NCBI RefSeq assembly: GCF_022524485.1
Contig: NZ_JAKXMK010000028.1
Span: 124,001 to 188,000, forward strand
Length of the DNA stretch: 64,000 bases
Origin: Pseudonocardia alaniniphila
Lineage (GTDB): Bacteria; Actinomycetota; Actinomycetes; Mycobacteriales; Pseudonocardiaceae
Reading direction: 5' to 3'
In this document: piece by piece, positions 14,434 to 22,115 of the stretch
How positions within the stretch are numbered: position 1 is the first letter of the stretch
Layout: each line of letters opens with the position of its first letter
Position numbers and translations under genes: made by a program
Notes under the pieces: generated by a model
The model's database searches: none
Told to the model about the DNA's origin: nothing
What the model saw: only the letters and a program-made list of their open reading frames with translations

Positions 14434-15936
14434 ATGGTTGCGTTTCTGAGCAAGAGCCGACCCCGGGGCGGGGGCGCGGTGGCCGGGCGTGGGTCGGGCC
14501 GCTCCACCGGCGGGGAGATCCGGGCGTTGCTGTGGCTGGCTCGCCACCCCGGCTGGGCGCTCCTTCCCGCCGTGGCGGTGTGGGCGCTGCTGGCGTTGGG
14601 CACGGTCACTGTCGGCTCGATCGCGGCCGGGCTACTGGCCGGGGTGCTGGTGTGGTGGCGATCCCATCCGCCCTCGTTCGACCGCTGCGCCGCACCCGTG
14701 CTGCGCTCGACCTGGCGGCGCTGGACGACCTACCGGGGCGCCCACTGGCGCGGGGTGCTGGACGACTGCGAACTGACCCGGGAGAACCGGCGCACCGGAC
14801 AGGTCCTCGTCCCGCGGATCGTGCGCTTCCGGGCGGTCACCCCGTCGATCGACACCCTCACCGTCGCCCTCGTGCGGGGCCAGGACGTGCTCACCTGGAC
14901 CGACCGCGCCCCCGCCCTGGCCGACGCGCTCGGCGCACACCGGGTCGCCGTATCGCGGGCCCGCCCGGGACGCCTGCGCGTGGTGGTCGAGCGGTCCATG
15001 CCGTTCGCTCGCATGCTCGACGCCCCCGCCATCCCGGCCACCGCGGACGAGGTGGACCTGCGGACGCTGGACGTGGGCGACACCGAACGCGGCACCCCGT
15101 TCCGCATCCGCATCCGCGGCAAGCACCTGCTCGTAGTCGGCGCCTCCGGCGCAGGCAAGGGCTCGCTGCTGTGGGGACCGCTACGGGCGATGGGCCCCAT
15201 GATCCGCGACGAACTCGTGCGGCTGTGGGTCATCGATCTCAAGGGCGGCACCGAGACCGAACGCGGACAGGACCTGTTTCACCGCTGGGCCACCACCCCC
15301 GCCGACGCGCTGGAGCTGCTGACCGAGTTCCGCGACTCCATGCTCGCCCGGCAGGCGTGGATGCGCGAACACCAGGTGCGCACCTGCGAGATCACCCGCG
15401 AGACCCCGTATGAGCTGCTGATCATCGACGAGCTGGCGATGCTCACCGCCTACGGCGACCGCTCCGTGGTGCGCGACGCCCTGCGGCTACTCGCCGAGGT
15501 CCTCACCCAGGGCCGCGCCGCGGACCACACCGTGGCCGGCTACGTCCAGGAACCCTCCAAAGACGTCGTGGACGTCCGCGAGCTGTTCACCACCCGCATC
15601 TGCCTCGGTGTGACCGCCGCGTCGCATGTCGACATGGCGCTGGGTGACGGGGCCCGTGATCGGGGCGCGTTGGCCGATGAGATCCCCGGTGATGAGGCGC
15701 ACGCCGGGATCGGGTTCGTCATCGACACCGGCTCCCGCCTCCCGGTGCGCTTCCGCGCCGGCTACGTCACCGACACGGAAATCGACGAACTCGTCCACCG
15801 CTGCACCCCCGGCCTGACCACCGACCAGCCGGACGCGGGCGAGGTGCTGCCCTTCCCCACCCCCACCGACCAGCCCGACCAGGACAGCGACGACCGGCAC
15901 GACGACCAGGACGACTCGGAAGGAGGCGTGGCCTGA
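14434..15936 (+). CDS. FtsK/SpoIIIE-type DNA translocase (TraB/TraSA-like transfer protein)
   Basis: A 500-residue conjugation pump. One or two transmembrane helices lie near residues 40-75 (WALLPAVAVWALLALG). The motor domain follows, with Walker A GASGAGKGS at about 235-243, Walker B LLIIDELAML at about 328-337, and the FtsK-like stretch QGRAADHTVAGYVQ. The C-terminal tail is acidic (DQDSDDRHDDQDD). In AICEs and Streptomyces plasmids this single hexameric ATPase moves double-stranded DNA between hyphae and replaces a type IV secretion system. The ATG at 14434 has a GAGGAAGAG site. The stop overlaps the next ATG by one base. Confidence 0.92.
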   Translation: MVAFLSKSRPRGGGAVAGRGSGRSTGGEIRALLWLARHPGWALLPAVAVWALLALGTVTVGSIAAGLLAGVLVWWRSHPPSFDRCAAPVLRSTWRRWTTYRGAHWRGVLDDCELTRENRRTGQVLVPRIVRFRAVTPSIDTLTVALVRGQDVLTWTDRAPALADALGAHRVAVSRARPGRLRVVVERSMPFARMLDAPAIPATADEVDLRTLDVGDTERGTPFRIRIRGKHLLVVGASGAGKGSLLWGPLRAMGPMIRDELVRLWVIDLKGGTETERGQDLFHRWATTPADALELLTEFRDSMLARQAWMREHQVRTCEITRETPYELLIIDELAMLTAYGDRSVVRDALRLLAEVLTQGRAADHTVAGYVQEPSKDVVDVRELFTTRICLGVTAASHVDMALGDGARDRGALADEIPGDEAHAGIGFVIDTGSRLPVRFRAGYVTDTEIDELVHRCTPGLTTDQPDAGEVLPFPTPTDQPDQDSDDRHDDQDDSEGGVA

Positions 15937-16247
15937 TGAACCCCATCGACCAGCACCGCACTCGTGAGACCCGCATCATCACCGCCACCGTGACCGCGAT
16001 CTGTGCGCTCGGCTTCGCCGCTGCGGTCGTGCCCGGTGCCGAAGCGCGCATCATCACCACCCTCGCCCTCGGCGCCGGCCTCGTGGTCGTGCTGCTCGTG
16101 GTGCGGGCGGTGGTGCGGCGGGTGCGCGAACACCTCGAAGACCGCGCCGACGAACGCACCGCCGCCGTGCTGCGCGCCCAGTACCAGGCCGACCACGCCC
16201 CACAGGGCGCCCCGGTCGCCGAGGACGTGGTGAGGGGGCGGGTCTGA
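15936..16247 (+). CDS. Small membrane protein (spread-type)
   Basis: A 103-residue protein with two transmembrane helices (about residues 15-32 and 38-60) followed by a charged cytoplasmic tail. Its ATG overlaps the pump gene stop and its stop overlaps the next start. Position and topology match the Spd proteins that help intramycelial spread of AICEs and Streptomyces plasmids; the sequence itself is not diagnostic. Confidence 0.65.
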   Translation: MNPIDQHRTRETRIITATVTAICALGFAAAVVPGAEARIITTLALGAGLVVVLLVVRAVVRRVREHLEDRADERTAAVLRAQYQADHAPQGAPVAEDVVRGRV

Positions 16248-16462
16248 TGTGGTCCGTGACCGGATGGGTGTTCGCCACCTGGCTCAAGATCACCCTCCTG
16301 CTCGCCCTCGCCGTCCTGGTCGCGGCGCTGGTATTCGGCACAGGCTCCGGCTGGTTCTGGCTCGCCACCGCGGCTGCGGTCCTGGCGGAGCTGTACGTGA
16401 TTCGTCAGCTCGCCCGGGAGTGGGGCTATGAGGCCCGGCTGTCCTGGTGGTGGTCACGGTGA
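16247..16462 (+). CDS. SpdB-like small membrane protein
   Basis: A 71-residue protein with two hydrophobic helices (about 9-30 and 35-52) and an aromatic, basic end (GYEARLSWWWSR). It starts at ATG 16247 on the last base of the previous stop, and its own stop overlaps GTG 16459 of the next gene. The gene is placed as SpdB in related elements. Assignment rests on context and topology. Confidence 0.65.
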   Translation: MWSVTGWVFATWLKITLLLALAVLVAALVFGTGSGWFWLATAAAVLAELYVIRQLAREWGYEARLSWWWSR

Positions 16463-17175
16463 CCGCCCCACTGCAGGACGGGCTGTGGGGCGAACCCACC
16501 GCCACCCCGACACCGACAACGCAGCGCAGCGAGATCAACGACGTGGAGCTGGTGGCCTCCGTCATCCGGGCCGCGCTCTCCCGCGGGTATGTCCTCATCG
16601 GACCGGCCGATCGGGTCTACCTGCGCGACGCCGCCCCCGCCGGGAAAGCTCACGCGGTCGTGGTGGAGCCGGTACCCGCTTACGAGCAGGACACCGTGCG
16701 GCAGCTGCTCGACTCCGGCCACCTGAGCACCGGCGGGATCCACCACGTCCGCTACGGCCGAAACGACGGCCCCACCCACTCCGTACTGGTCCCGAAAGCA
16801 ACCCGGGCGATGGTCAACCGGTGGGCCGCCCTCCGCCCCCTGACCAGCCGCCCCACCACCAGTGCGCCCGCGCCCGCACCGCACAAACTCACCGAGCGCA
16901 AGCCCGCGGGGGCGGGTAGCAGGCGGGGGAAGCGACCCTCGTGCGGACGGCTCCTGGTCGACGTGGTGCGCCCCGGGCTCGGGCTGGTCACCTGCGGCGG
17001 CGGGGACTTCTCCGGCTCCATCGTCCGCCAGGACGGCCACTACCTCGTCGAGACCGAACACGGGCAGGTCATCGGGCGCGCCGCCTCCTACCGCGCCGGA
17101 GCGCACCTGCTGGCCCGTCACCACGGCTACGACCCGGGCCCGGTCGAGATCGAACACGAGAAAGACCTCGCCTAA
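16459..17175 (+). CDS. AICE operon protein, unknown function
   Basis: A 238-residue soluble protein from GTG 16459 (GTGA overlap with the spread gene). The N-terminal half (about 20-120) is an alpha/beta domain with VIRAALSRGYVLIGPADRVYLRD and RQLLDSGHLSTGG. A Pro/Ala-rich linker (about 130-150) leads to a C-terminal domain with GGGDFSGSIVRQDGHYLVETEHG. No catalytic motif is clear. Homologues usually lie between spread and rep genes in AICEs; a DNA-binding or replication-accessory role is only a guess. Confidence 0.7.
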   Translation: MTAPLQDGLWGEPTATPTPTTQRSEINDVELVASVIRAALSRGYVLIGPADRVYLRDAAPAGKAHAVVVEPVPAYEQDTVRQLLDSGHLSTGGIHHVRYGRNDGPTHSVLVPKATRAMVNRWAALRPLTSRPTTSAPAPAPHKLTERKPAGAGSRRGKRPSCGRLLVDVVRPGLGLVTCGGGDFSGSIVRQDGHYLVETEHGQVIGRAASYRAGAHLLARHHGYDPGPVEIEHEKDLA

Positions 17176-17286
17176 CCCTCCGCTGAGCACGGGCGGCCCG
17201 CTCCTGGACACCGGCTTCCGGGCGGGCCACCCGCACCCACCCCGGCACGTCTCCCCGCCCCGCTCGCGCCCCCAAAGGACATCACC

Positions 17287-17532
17287 ATGTCTCTCGCGAA
17301 CTTCCGCCGACGCCCGGTCTCCCGGTTCTGGCTACACACCGGCGCCGCCGACAACTGCCGCTACGCCGAAGCCTTCCCCACCCACACCGAGGTCGACTGC
17401 TCCCAATGTGGATCGGTCATCCGCACCCAGCACACCGGCCCCGCCGCCAGCGCCGAATGCGGACCCCTCTACGTGGTCCTGATCGACCACTACCGCTTCG
17501 ACTGCCCCGCCATCGAGATCACCCGGCGATGA
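17287..17532 (+). CDS. Small protein with Cys pair
   Basis: An 81-residue protein from ATG 17287 with a likely ribosome-binding stretch AAAGGA. It has a CSQCGS motif in the middle and two further Cys residues, which could form one zinc site. Its stop overlaps the ATG of the replication gene (ATGA), so the two are coupled. The 111 bases upstream hold an imperfect GC-rich inverted repeat but no gene. Confidence 0.65.
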   Translation: MSLANFRRRPVSRFWLHTGAADNCRYAEAFPTHTEVDCSQCGSVIRTQHTGPAASAECGPLYVVLIDHYRFDCPAIEITRR

Positions 17533-18920
17533 CCGCTCCCGCCACCACGGCTCCCGCCGACGTCCTGGACGCGATTAGTGCGCGGCTGCGCGATCCCGGC
17601 TACCGCACCTGGCGCACCCAGGTCGAAGCCACCGGCGGCTGCGCCGCCCCCATCCACTTGTCCGGCTCCACCCGGGTGCTCGACCGCGACGGGGCGGTGC
17701 TGATCGAACGCGGCGGGGAGATCCTCGCCCCGTGCGGGAACCGGCGCGAGTCGGTGTGCCCGGCCTGCTCGGACCGCTACGCCGGTGACGCCTTCCATCT
17801 CATCCGGGCCGGGCTCGCCGGTGATAGCAAAGGCGTTCCGGCTGCGGTGACCGGCAAGCCTCGGGCGTTCCTGACCCTCACCGCGCCGTCGTTCGGTCCG
17901 GTCCACACCCGCCGGACCGGGCGCCGCGCGCAGATCCTGCCGTGCGGGTGCGGGGACCGCCACCACCCCGACGATCCCCGCCTCGGCTCACCGCTCGACC
18001 CGGACACCTACGACTACGTCGGGGCGGTGCTGTGGCAGGCCCACGCCGGGGCGTTGTGGCACCGCTTCACCATCGCCCTGCGCCGCGCCCTCGCCACCGC
18101 CCTCGGCATCCCGGTACGGGCGTTCCGGGATCACGCCCGGCTGTCCTACGCAAAGGTCGCCGAGTACCAGCGCCGCGGGCTCGTGCACTTCCACGCGGTC
18201 CTGCGCCTCGACGGACCCGACGGACCCGGCGACCCCACCCCGACCGGGCTCACCGGCGACGTGCTGCGCGAGGTCGTGCGCCTCGCTGCCCGCACCGCCG
18301 TGCTCACCGCGCCCCGGCCGGACGGGACACCGCTGGTGCTGGAGTGGGGACGCCAGCTCGACCTGCGCACCATCACCCCCGCCCACGCCGCACACCTCGA
18401 GGACGAGTCCGGGGAGATCACCGACGCCGCACTGGCCGGCTACATCGCCAAATACGCCACCAAGGGCACCGGCGCGTCCGAGACGGCTGAGCGGCCGATC
18501 CGCGACATCGACCACCTACAGCACCTCGACGTCAGCCCCCACCACGCGGCCATGATCCGCACCTGCTGGGAGCTGGGCGCCCTGGAGCGGTACGAGGAGC
18601 TGGGGCTGCGCCGGTGGGCGCACATGCTCGGCTTTCGCGGTCATTTCTTGACCAAGAGTCAGCGGTATTCGACGACCTTCGGCGCCCTGCGCAACCAGCG
18701 CCGGACGTGGCGGCTGACCGAGGACCTGGTCCAGCTCGACCGCGACACCGAGGACCCGAACGAGATTCCCCTCGACCTGTCCACGGTCACGGTCGTCAAC
18801 GACTGGCGCCTCGTCCACATCGGACACCGCGCCTATGCCGAACGAGAGCTGGCGGTTGCCATTGCGGAACGGAACCGACAGCAACGAAAGAGCAGAACTA
18901 CGCAGAGGAGGACGGCGTGA
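17529..18920 (+). CDS. Replication initiator (RepSA-like)
   Basis: A 463-residue initiator from ATG 17529. The N-terminal third has a Cys cluster (CGNRRESVCPACSDRYAGDAF) expected to bind zinc. The centre has the HxH metal motif in GLVHFHAVLRLDG, followed by YIAKYATKG, a pattern seen in RepSA-type rolling-circle initiators of pSAM2-like AICEs where Tyr and Lys serve nicking. It allows the excised element to replicate before transfer. It overlaps the excisionase start by 4 bases. The double-strand origin could not be located and may lie inside the gene. Confidence 0.88.
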   Translation: MTAPATTAPADVLDAISARLRDPGYRTWRTQVEATGGCAAPIHLSGSTRVLDRDGAVLIERGGEILAPCGNRRESVCPACSDRYAGDAFHLIRAGLAGDSKGVPAAVTGKPRAFLTLTAPSFGPVHTRRTGRRAQILPCGCGDRHHPDDPRLGSPLDPDTYDYVGAVLWQAHAGALWHRFTIALRRALATALGIPVRAFRDHARLSYAKVAEYQRRGLVHFHAVLRLDGPDGPGDPTPTGLTGDVLREVVRLAARTAVLTAPRPDGTPLVLEWGRQLDLRTITPAHAAHLEDESGEITDAALAGYIAKYATKGTGASETAERPIRDIDHLQHLDVSPHHAAMIRTCWELGALERYEELGLRRWAHMLGFRGHFLTKSQRYSTTFGALRNQRRTWRLTEDLVQLDRDTEDPNEIPLDLSTVTVVNDWRLVHIGHRAYAERELAVAIAERNRQQRKSRTTQRRTA

Positions 18921-19123
18921 GCACCGTCGCCAACATGCCGATCATCGATACTCACCGGCTGACATACACCGTCGATGAGGTGGCATTTCTGCTGAACATC
19001 TCGCGTGGAATCGCCTACCAGCATGTTCGTGACGGGCTGATTCCGGCGGAACGGGTCGGGCGGCGGTGGCTGATCCCGCGTAAGCGTTTCCATGCGTGGC
19101 TCGATGGACGGGCGGTCGCGTGA
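18917..19123 (+). CDS. Excisionase (Xis), MerR-like HTH
   Basis: A 68-residue DNA-binding protein from GTG 18917, with TVDEVAFLLNISRGIAYQHVRDGLIPAERVGRRWLIP split over two helices and a wing: the HTH_17 excisionase fold. It is directly coupled to both rep (GTGA) and int (ATG on its stop). It should bend attL and attR DNA and direct the integrase toward excision. Confidence 0.9.
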   Translation: MSTVANMPIIDTHRLTYTVDEVAFLLNISRGIAYQHVRDGLIPAERVGRRWLIPRKRFHAWLDGRAVA

Positions 19124-20355
19124 TGGCCGGTGGTATCCGCAAGACTCCGGCCGGGAGCTGGCGGGCCTACTGGCGCGATCCCGCCCGGCGGCAGACGTCC
19201 AAGACGTTCCGCACCAAGCGCGAAGCCAGCGCGTTCCTGGCTCAGGTGACCACGGCGGCCAGCACCGGCGGCTACGTGTCGCCGCACGCCGGGCGGGTCC
19301 TGTTCGGCGAGCACGCCCGGCAGTGGATGGCCTCGTGGAACAACGAGAAGACCACCCACGCCCGCGACGCCTCCATCATGCGCACCCACGTCATCGCCCA
19401 GTGGGACACCTGGCCACTGGCGAAGATCGACCACATGGCCGTGCAGACCTGGATCACCGGCCTGTCCGCCCGACTGTCTCCGGCGACCGTCGCTGAGTGC
19501 CGCCGCCTGACCAGCGCGGTCCTGCGCTCCGCAGTGCGCAACCGGCTGATCCCGTTCAACCCGTGCGAGGACATCAAGGTCCCCAAGCGGCGCCGCCGCG
19601 ACACCGACGACCAGGTCATCGACCGCCCGGTCTACCGGCACCGGCTGCTCCCGGCCGTCCCGGACCGCCACCGCGGGATCGTGGGCGTGGCCGGCGGATG
19701 CGGCCTGCGCTGGGGTGAAGCGGCCGGGCTCTGCCTCGACGCGCTCGACCTCGACCGCGGCATGCTGCGGGTGATCCGAACCGTGATCGAGGTCGCCGGG
19801 CACACCTCGTTCAAGCCCTACCCCAAGTCCACTGCCGGACGCCGCACCATTCCGCTTCCCGGCTGGCTCGTCACGATCCTGCGCGCGCACCTCGACCGAT
19901 ACCCACCGGGTGAGGGCGATCTCCTCTTTGCCAACGAGGTCGGCGGAGCGCTGCGCCGCACCCTGTTCCGCTCCCGGGTCTGGCGGCCATCGCTCGTGCG
20001 CGCCGGCCTACTCGGCTCGGTGACCCCGGACGGCGACGTCTATCTCGCCCACTGGATCGACGCCACCGGGAAACGGCACCGACAGCGCTTCGACACCGAA
20101 CCGGCAGCCGTGAAGCACGTCGCACGCGAGCACGACGGCGGGCTGCGCTTCCACGACCTGCGCCACTCCTACGCCACCTGGCTCGTCGACGACGGAGTAC
20201 CGCCCAACATGGTGCAGCGCGTCATGGGGCACGAGCGCTCATCCACCACGCTCGACCTCTACACCCGCCGCACCGAGGACTCGACACGGATCCTGCGCGC
20301 CCTCGACGACGAAGGTCCCGACGACGGGCCAACGAATGGCTTTGTGCCCGCGTGA
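19123..20355 (+). CDS. Tyrosine recombinase / integrase
   Basis: A 410-residue integrase from ATG 19123. It has an N-terminal arm-binding domain, a SAM-like core-binding domain (about 60-150) and a catalytic domain with Arg in LRWGEAAGL (about 195), HDLRH (about 345-349), GHERSS and the nucleophile Tyr in LDLYTRR (about 379). The gene lies directly beside attR and the tRNA, as usual for tRNA-targeting elements. With Xis it catalyses recombination between the 45-bp repeats. All catalytic residues are present, so it is probably active. Confidence 0.95.
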   Translation: MAGGIRKTPAGSWRAYWRDPARRQTSKTFRTKREASAFLAQVTTAASTGGYVSPHAGRVLFGEHARQWMASWNNEKTTHARDASIMRTHVIAQWDTWPLAKIDHMAVQTWITGLSARLSPATVAECRRLTSAVLRSAVRNRLIPFNPCEDIKVPKRRRRDTDDQVIDRPVYRHRLLPAVPDRHRGIVGVAGGCGLRWGEAAGLCLDALDLDRGMLRVIRTVIEVAGHTSFKPYPKSTAGRRTIPLPGWLVTILRAHLDRYPPGEGDLLFANEVGGALRRTLFRSRVWRPSLVRAGLLGSVTPDGDVYLAHWIDATGKRHRQRFDTEPAAVKHVAREHDGGLRFHDLRHSYATWLVDDGVPPNMVQRVMGHERSSTTLDLYTRRTEDSTRILRALDDEGPDDGPTNGFVPA

Positions 20356-20390
20356 TGCCCTTCTGATGCCTCCCGGAGCGCTACAACGAC

Positions 20391-20438
20391 AAACGGCCTG
20401 GCCGGAAGCTCTCGAAAGAGCATCTGACCAGGCCGTTT
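20391..20438 (-). terminator. Terminator supplied by the element to the tRNA
   Basis: An outer stem AAACGGCCTGG/CCAGGCCGTTT (20391-20401 with 20428-20438) encloses an inner GCTCT-CGAA-AGAGC hairpin. It lies 3 bases beyond the tRNA 3' end and converges with the integrase gene, so it can serve both strands. It is inside the element and replaces the chromosomal terminator left at 5895-5931. Confidence 0.75.
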
Positions 20439-20440
20439 GG

Positions 20441-20517
<77 letters not shown>

Positions 20518-20541
20518 GTGGCCCGTGGGCCGTGACCAACT

Positions 20542-21483
20542 CTAGCCGACGTCTGCGGGCGCCGACGCGCGGGTTGCCTGCGCCGACGCGACCACCGACG
20601 GGCGGGGCACGAGCGTCAGCAGGCTGGCCTCGGGCGGGCAGGCGAACCGCACGGGCGCGAACGGTGAGGTGCCCAGACCTGCGGAGACGTGCAGCCATGT
20701 GTGGGCGCCCCACCGGGAGACGCCGCGGGCGCGGGAACGGTCGATCCCGCAGTTGGTGACGAGCGCGCCGACGCCCGGGACGCGCAGCTGCCCGCCGTGG
20801 GTGTGGCCGGCGAGCACGAGGTCGTAGCCGTCGCCTGCGAACCGGTCGAGGACGCGCGGCTCCGGGGAGTGGGTGAGTCCCAGCCGCAGGTCCGCCTGGC
20901 GAGCGGGGCGGCCGGCGATGCGGTCGTAGCGGTCCAGCCCGAGGTGGGGGTCGTCGACACCGGCGGCGGCGATCGTGGCGTCCCCGGCGGTGAGGCTCAC
21001 CTGTGCGTGGGTGGCGTCGGCCCAGCCTCGCTCGACCATCGCGGCCCGCAGGTCGCGCCACGGCAGCGGGGCGCCGTGATGGCGTCGCTTGCTCTTCACC
21101 AGGTAGCGGGCCGGGTTCTTCGGGGTGGGCCCGAAGTAGTCGTTGCTGCCGAAGACGAACACGCCCGGGTACTGCATCAGCGGCCCGAGGGCGGCGACGA
21201 CGGCGGGCACGGCGCGAGGGTGGGCCAGATTGTCGCCCGTGTTCACGACGAGGTCGGGCTCCAGCGCGACGAGCTCGGCCACCCAGCGCTGCTTGCTGTG
21301 CTGCCGCGGGGTGAGGTGCAGATCGGACACGTGCAGGACACGAATCGGGCGCGCACCCTCCGCCAGAACCGGCAGCGTGGCCTCGCGAAGCGTCCATCTC
21401 CGGCGCTCGATCCCCGCCGCGTACGCGAGCGTCGCCGCTCCCGTGGTGGTGGCGCCGAGAGCGATCCGAGCCCAGCTGTTCAC
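20542..21483 (-). CDS. Metallophosphoesterase (calcineurin-like)
   Basis: A 313-residue protein with a short N-terminal hydrophobic anchor and the dinuclear-metal motifs in order: SDLHLTP (about 53), NTGDN (about 86), GSNDYFG (GNHD position, about 112), THSPEP and GHTHGGQ (about 225). The family hydrolyses phosphoesters or UDP-sugar pyrophosphates at the membrane. GND to SND in the third motif is a mild variation. The start is GTG at 21481-21483. It is the first chromosomal gene right of the island. Confidence 0.88.
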   Translation of the reverse strand: MNSWARIALGATTTGAATLAYAAGIERRRWTLREATLPVLAEGARPIRVLHVSDLHLTPRQHSKQRWVAELVALEPDLVVNTGDNLAHPRAVPAVVAALGPLMQYPGVFVFGSNDYFGPTPKNPARYLVKSKRRHHGAPLPWRDLRAAMVERGWADATHAQVSLTAGDATIAAAGVDDPHLGLDRYDRIAGRPARQADLRLGLTHSPEPRVLDRFAGDGYDLVLAGHTHGGQLRVPGVGALVTNCGIDRSRARGVSRWGAHTWLHVSAGLGTSPFAPVRFACPPEASLLTLVPRPSVVASAQATRASAPADVG

Positions 21484-21627
21484 CCGGCCAGGGTACGGCG
21501 AATGCTGGTTCCAACGCGATCCCCTGTATTTCGGTGACGAACTCTTGACTCCGCACCCCGATCGCGGCGACCCGAGGCCGGGTATCTACGCGGACACCCA
21601 GGCGGACATGCATTAGCGTGCAGCGCC

Positions 21628-22098
21628 GTGAGCACCTTGAAGGAGCAGCTGCGGACGGACCTGACCGCCGCCATGAAGGCTCGCGACGAGCTGGTGAAGG
21701 CCACCCTGCGGATGACGCTGACGGCGATCGGCAACGCGGAGGTCGCCGGCACGCAGGCCCGCGAGCTGGACGACGCCGAGATCATCAAGGTGATCACGAA
21801 GGAAGCCAAGAAGCGCGCCGAGTCGGCGGAGGCCTTCGCCGCCGCCGGCCGCGACGAGCTGGCCGCTCAGGAACGCGCTGAGGGCGAGGTGCTGGCCCGC
21901 TACCTCCCGGCCCAGCTGTCCGACGACGAGCTCGCCGCGATCGCGCGCACAGCCGTGGAGGAGACCGCCGCCGAGCTCGGCGAGCAGCCCGGACCGCGGC
22001 AGATGGGGCAGGTCATGAAGAAGGCCACCGCGGCCGCCGCCGGCCGTGCCGAGGGTGGCCGGGTGGCCGCCGCGGTGAAGGCCCTGCTCGTTCCCTGA
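21628..22098 (+). CDS. GatB/YqeY domain protein
   Basis: A 156-residue protein beginning at GTG 21628, matching YqeY in length: LKEQLRTDLTAAMKARDELVKATLRM at the start, EVLARYLPAQLSDDEL in the middle and GQVMKKATAAAAGRAEGGRVAAAVKALL at the end. This is the tRNA-binding tail of GatB occurring as a free protein; its role is not established. It converges with topA (17-base gap). Confidence 0.9.
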   Translation: MSTLKEQLRTDLTAAMKARDELVKATLRMTLTAIGNAEVAGTQARELDDAEIIKVITKEAKKRAESAEAFAAAGRDELAAQERAEGEVLARYLPAQLSDDELAAIARTAVEETAAELGEQPGPRQMGQVMKKATAAAAGRAEGGRVAAAVKALLVP

Positions 22099-22115
22099 GA
22101 AGTCGTGCTCCCGGC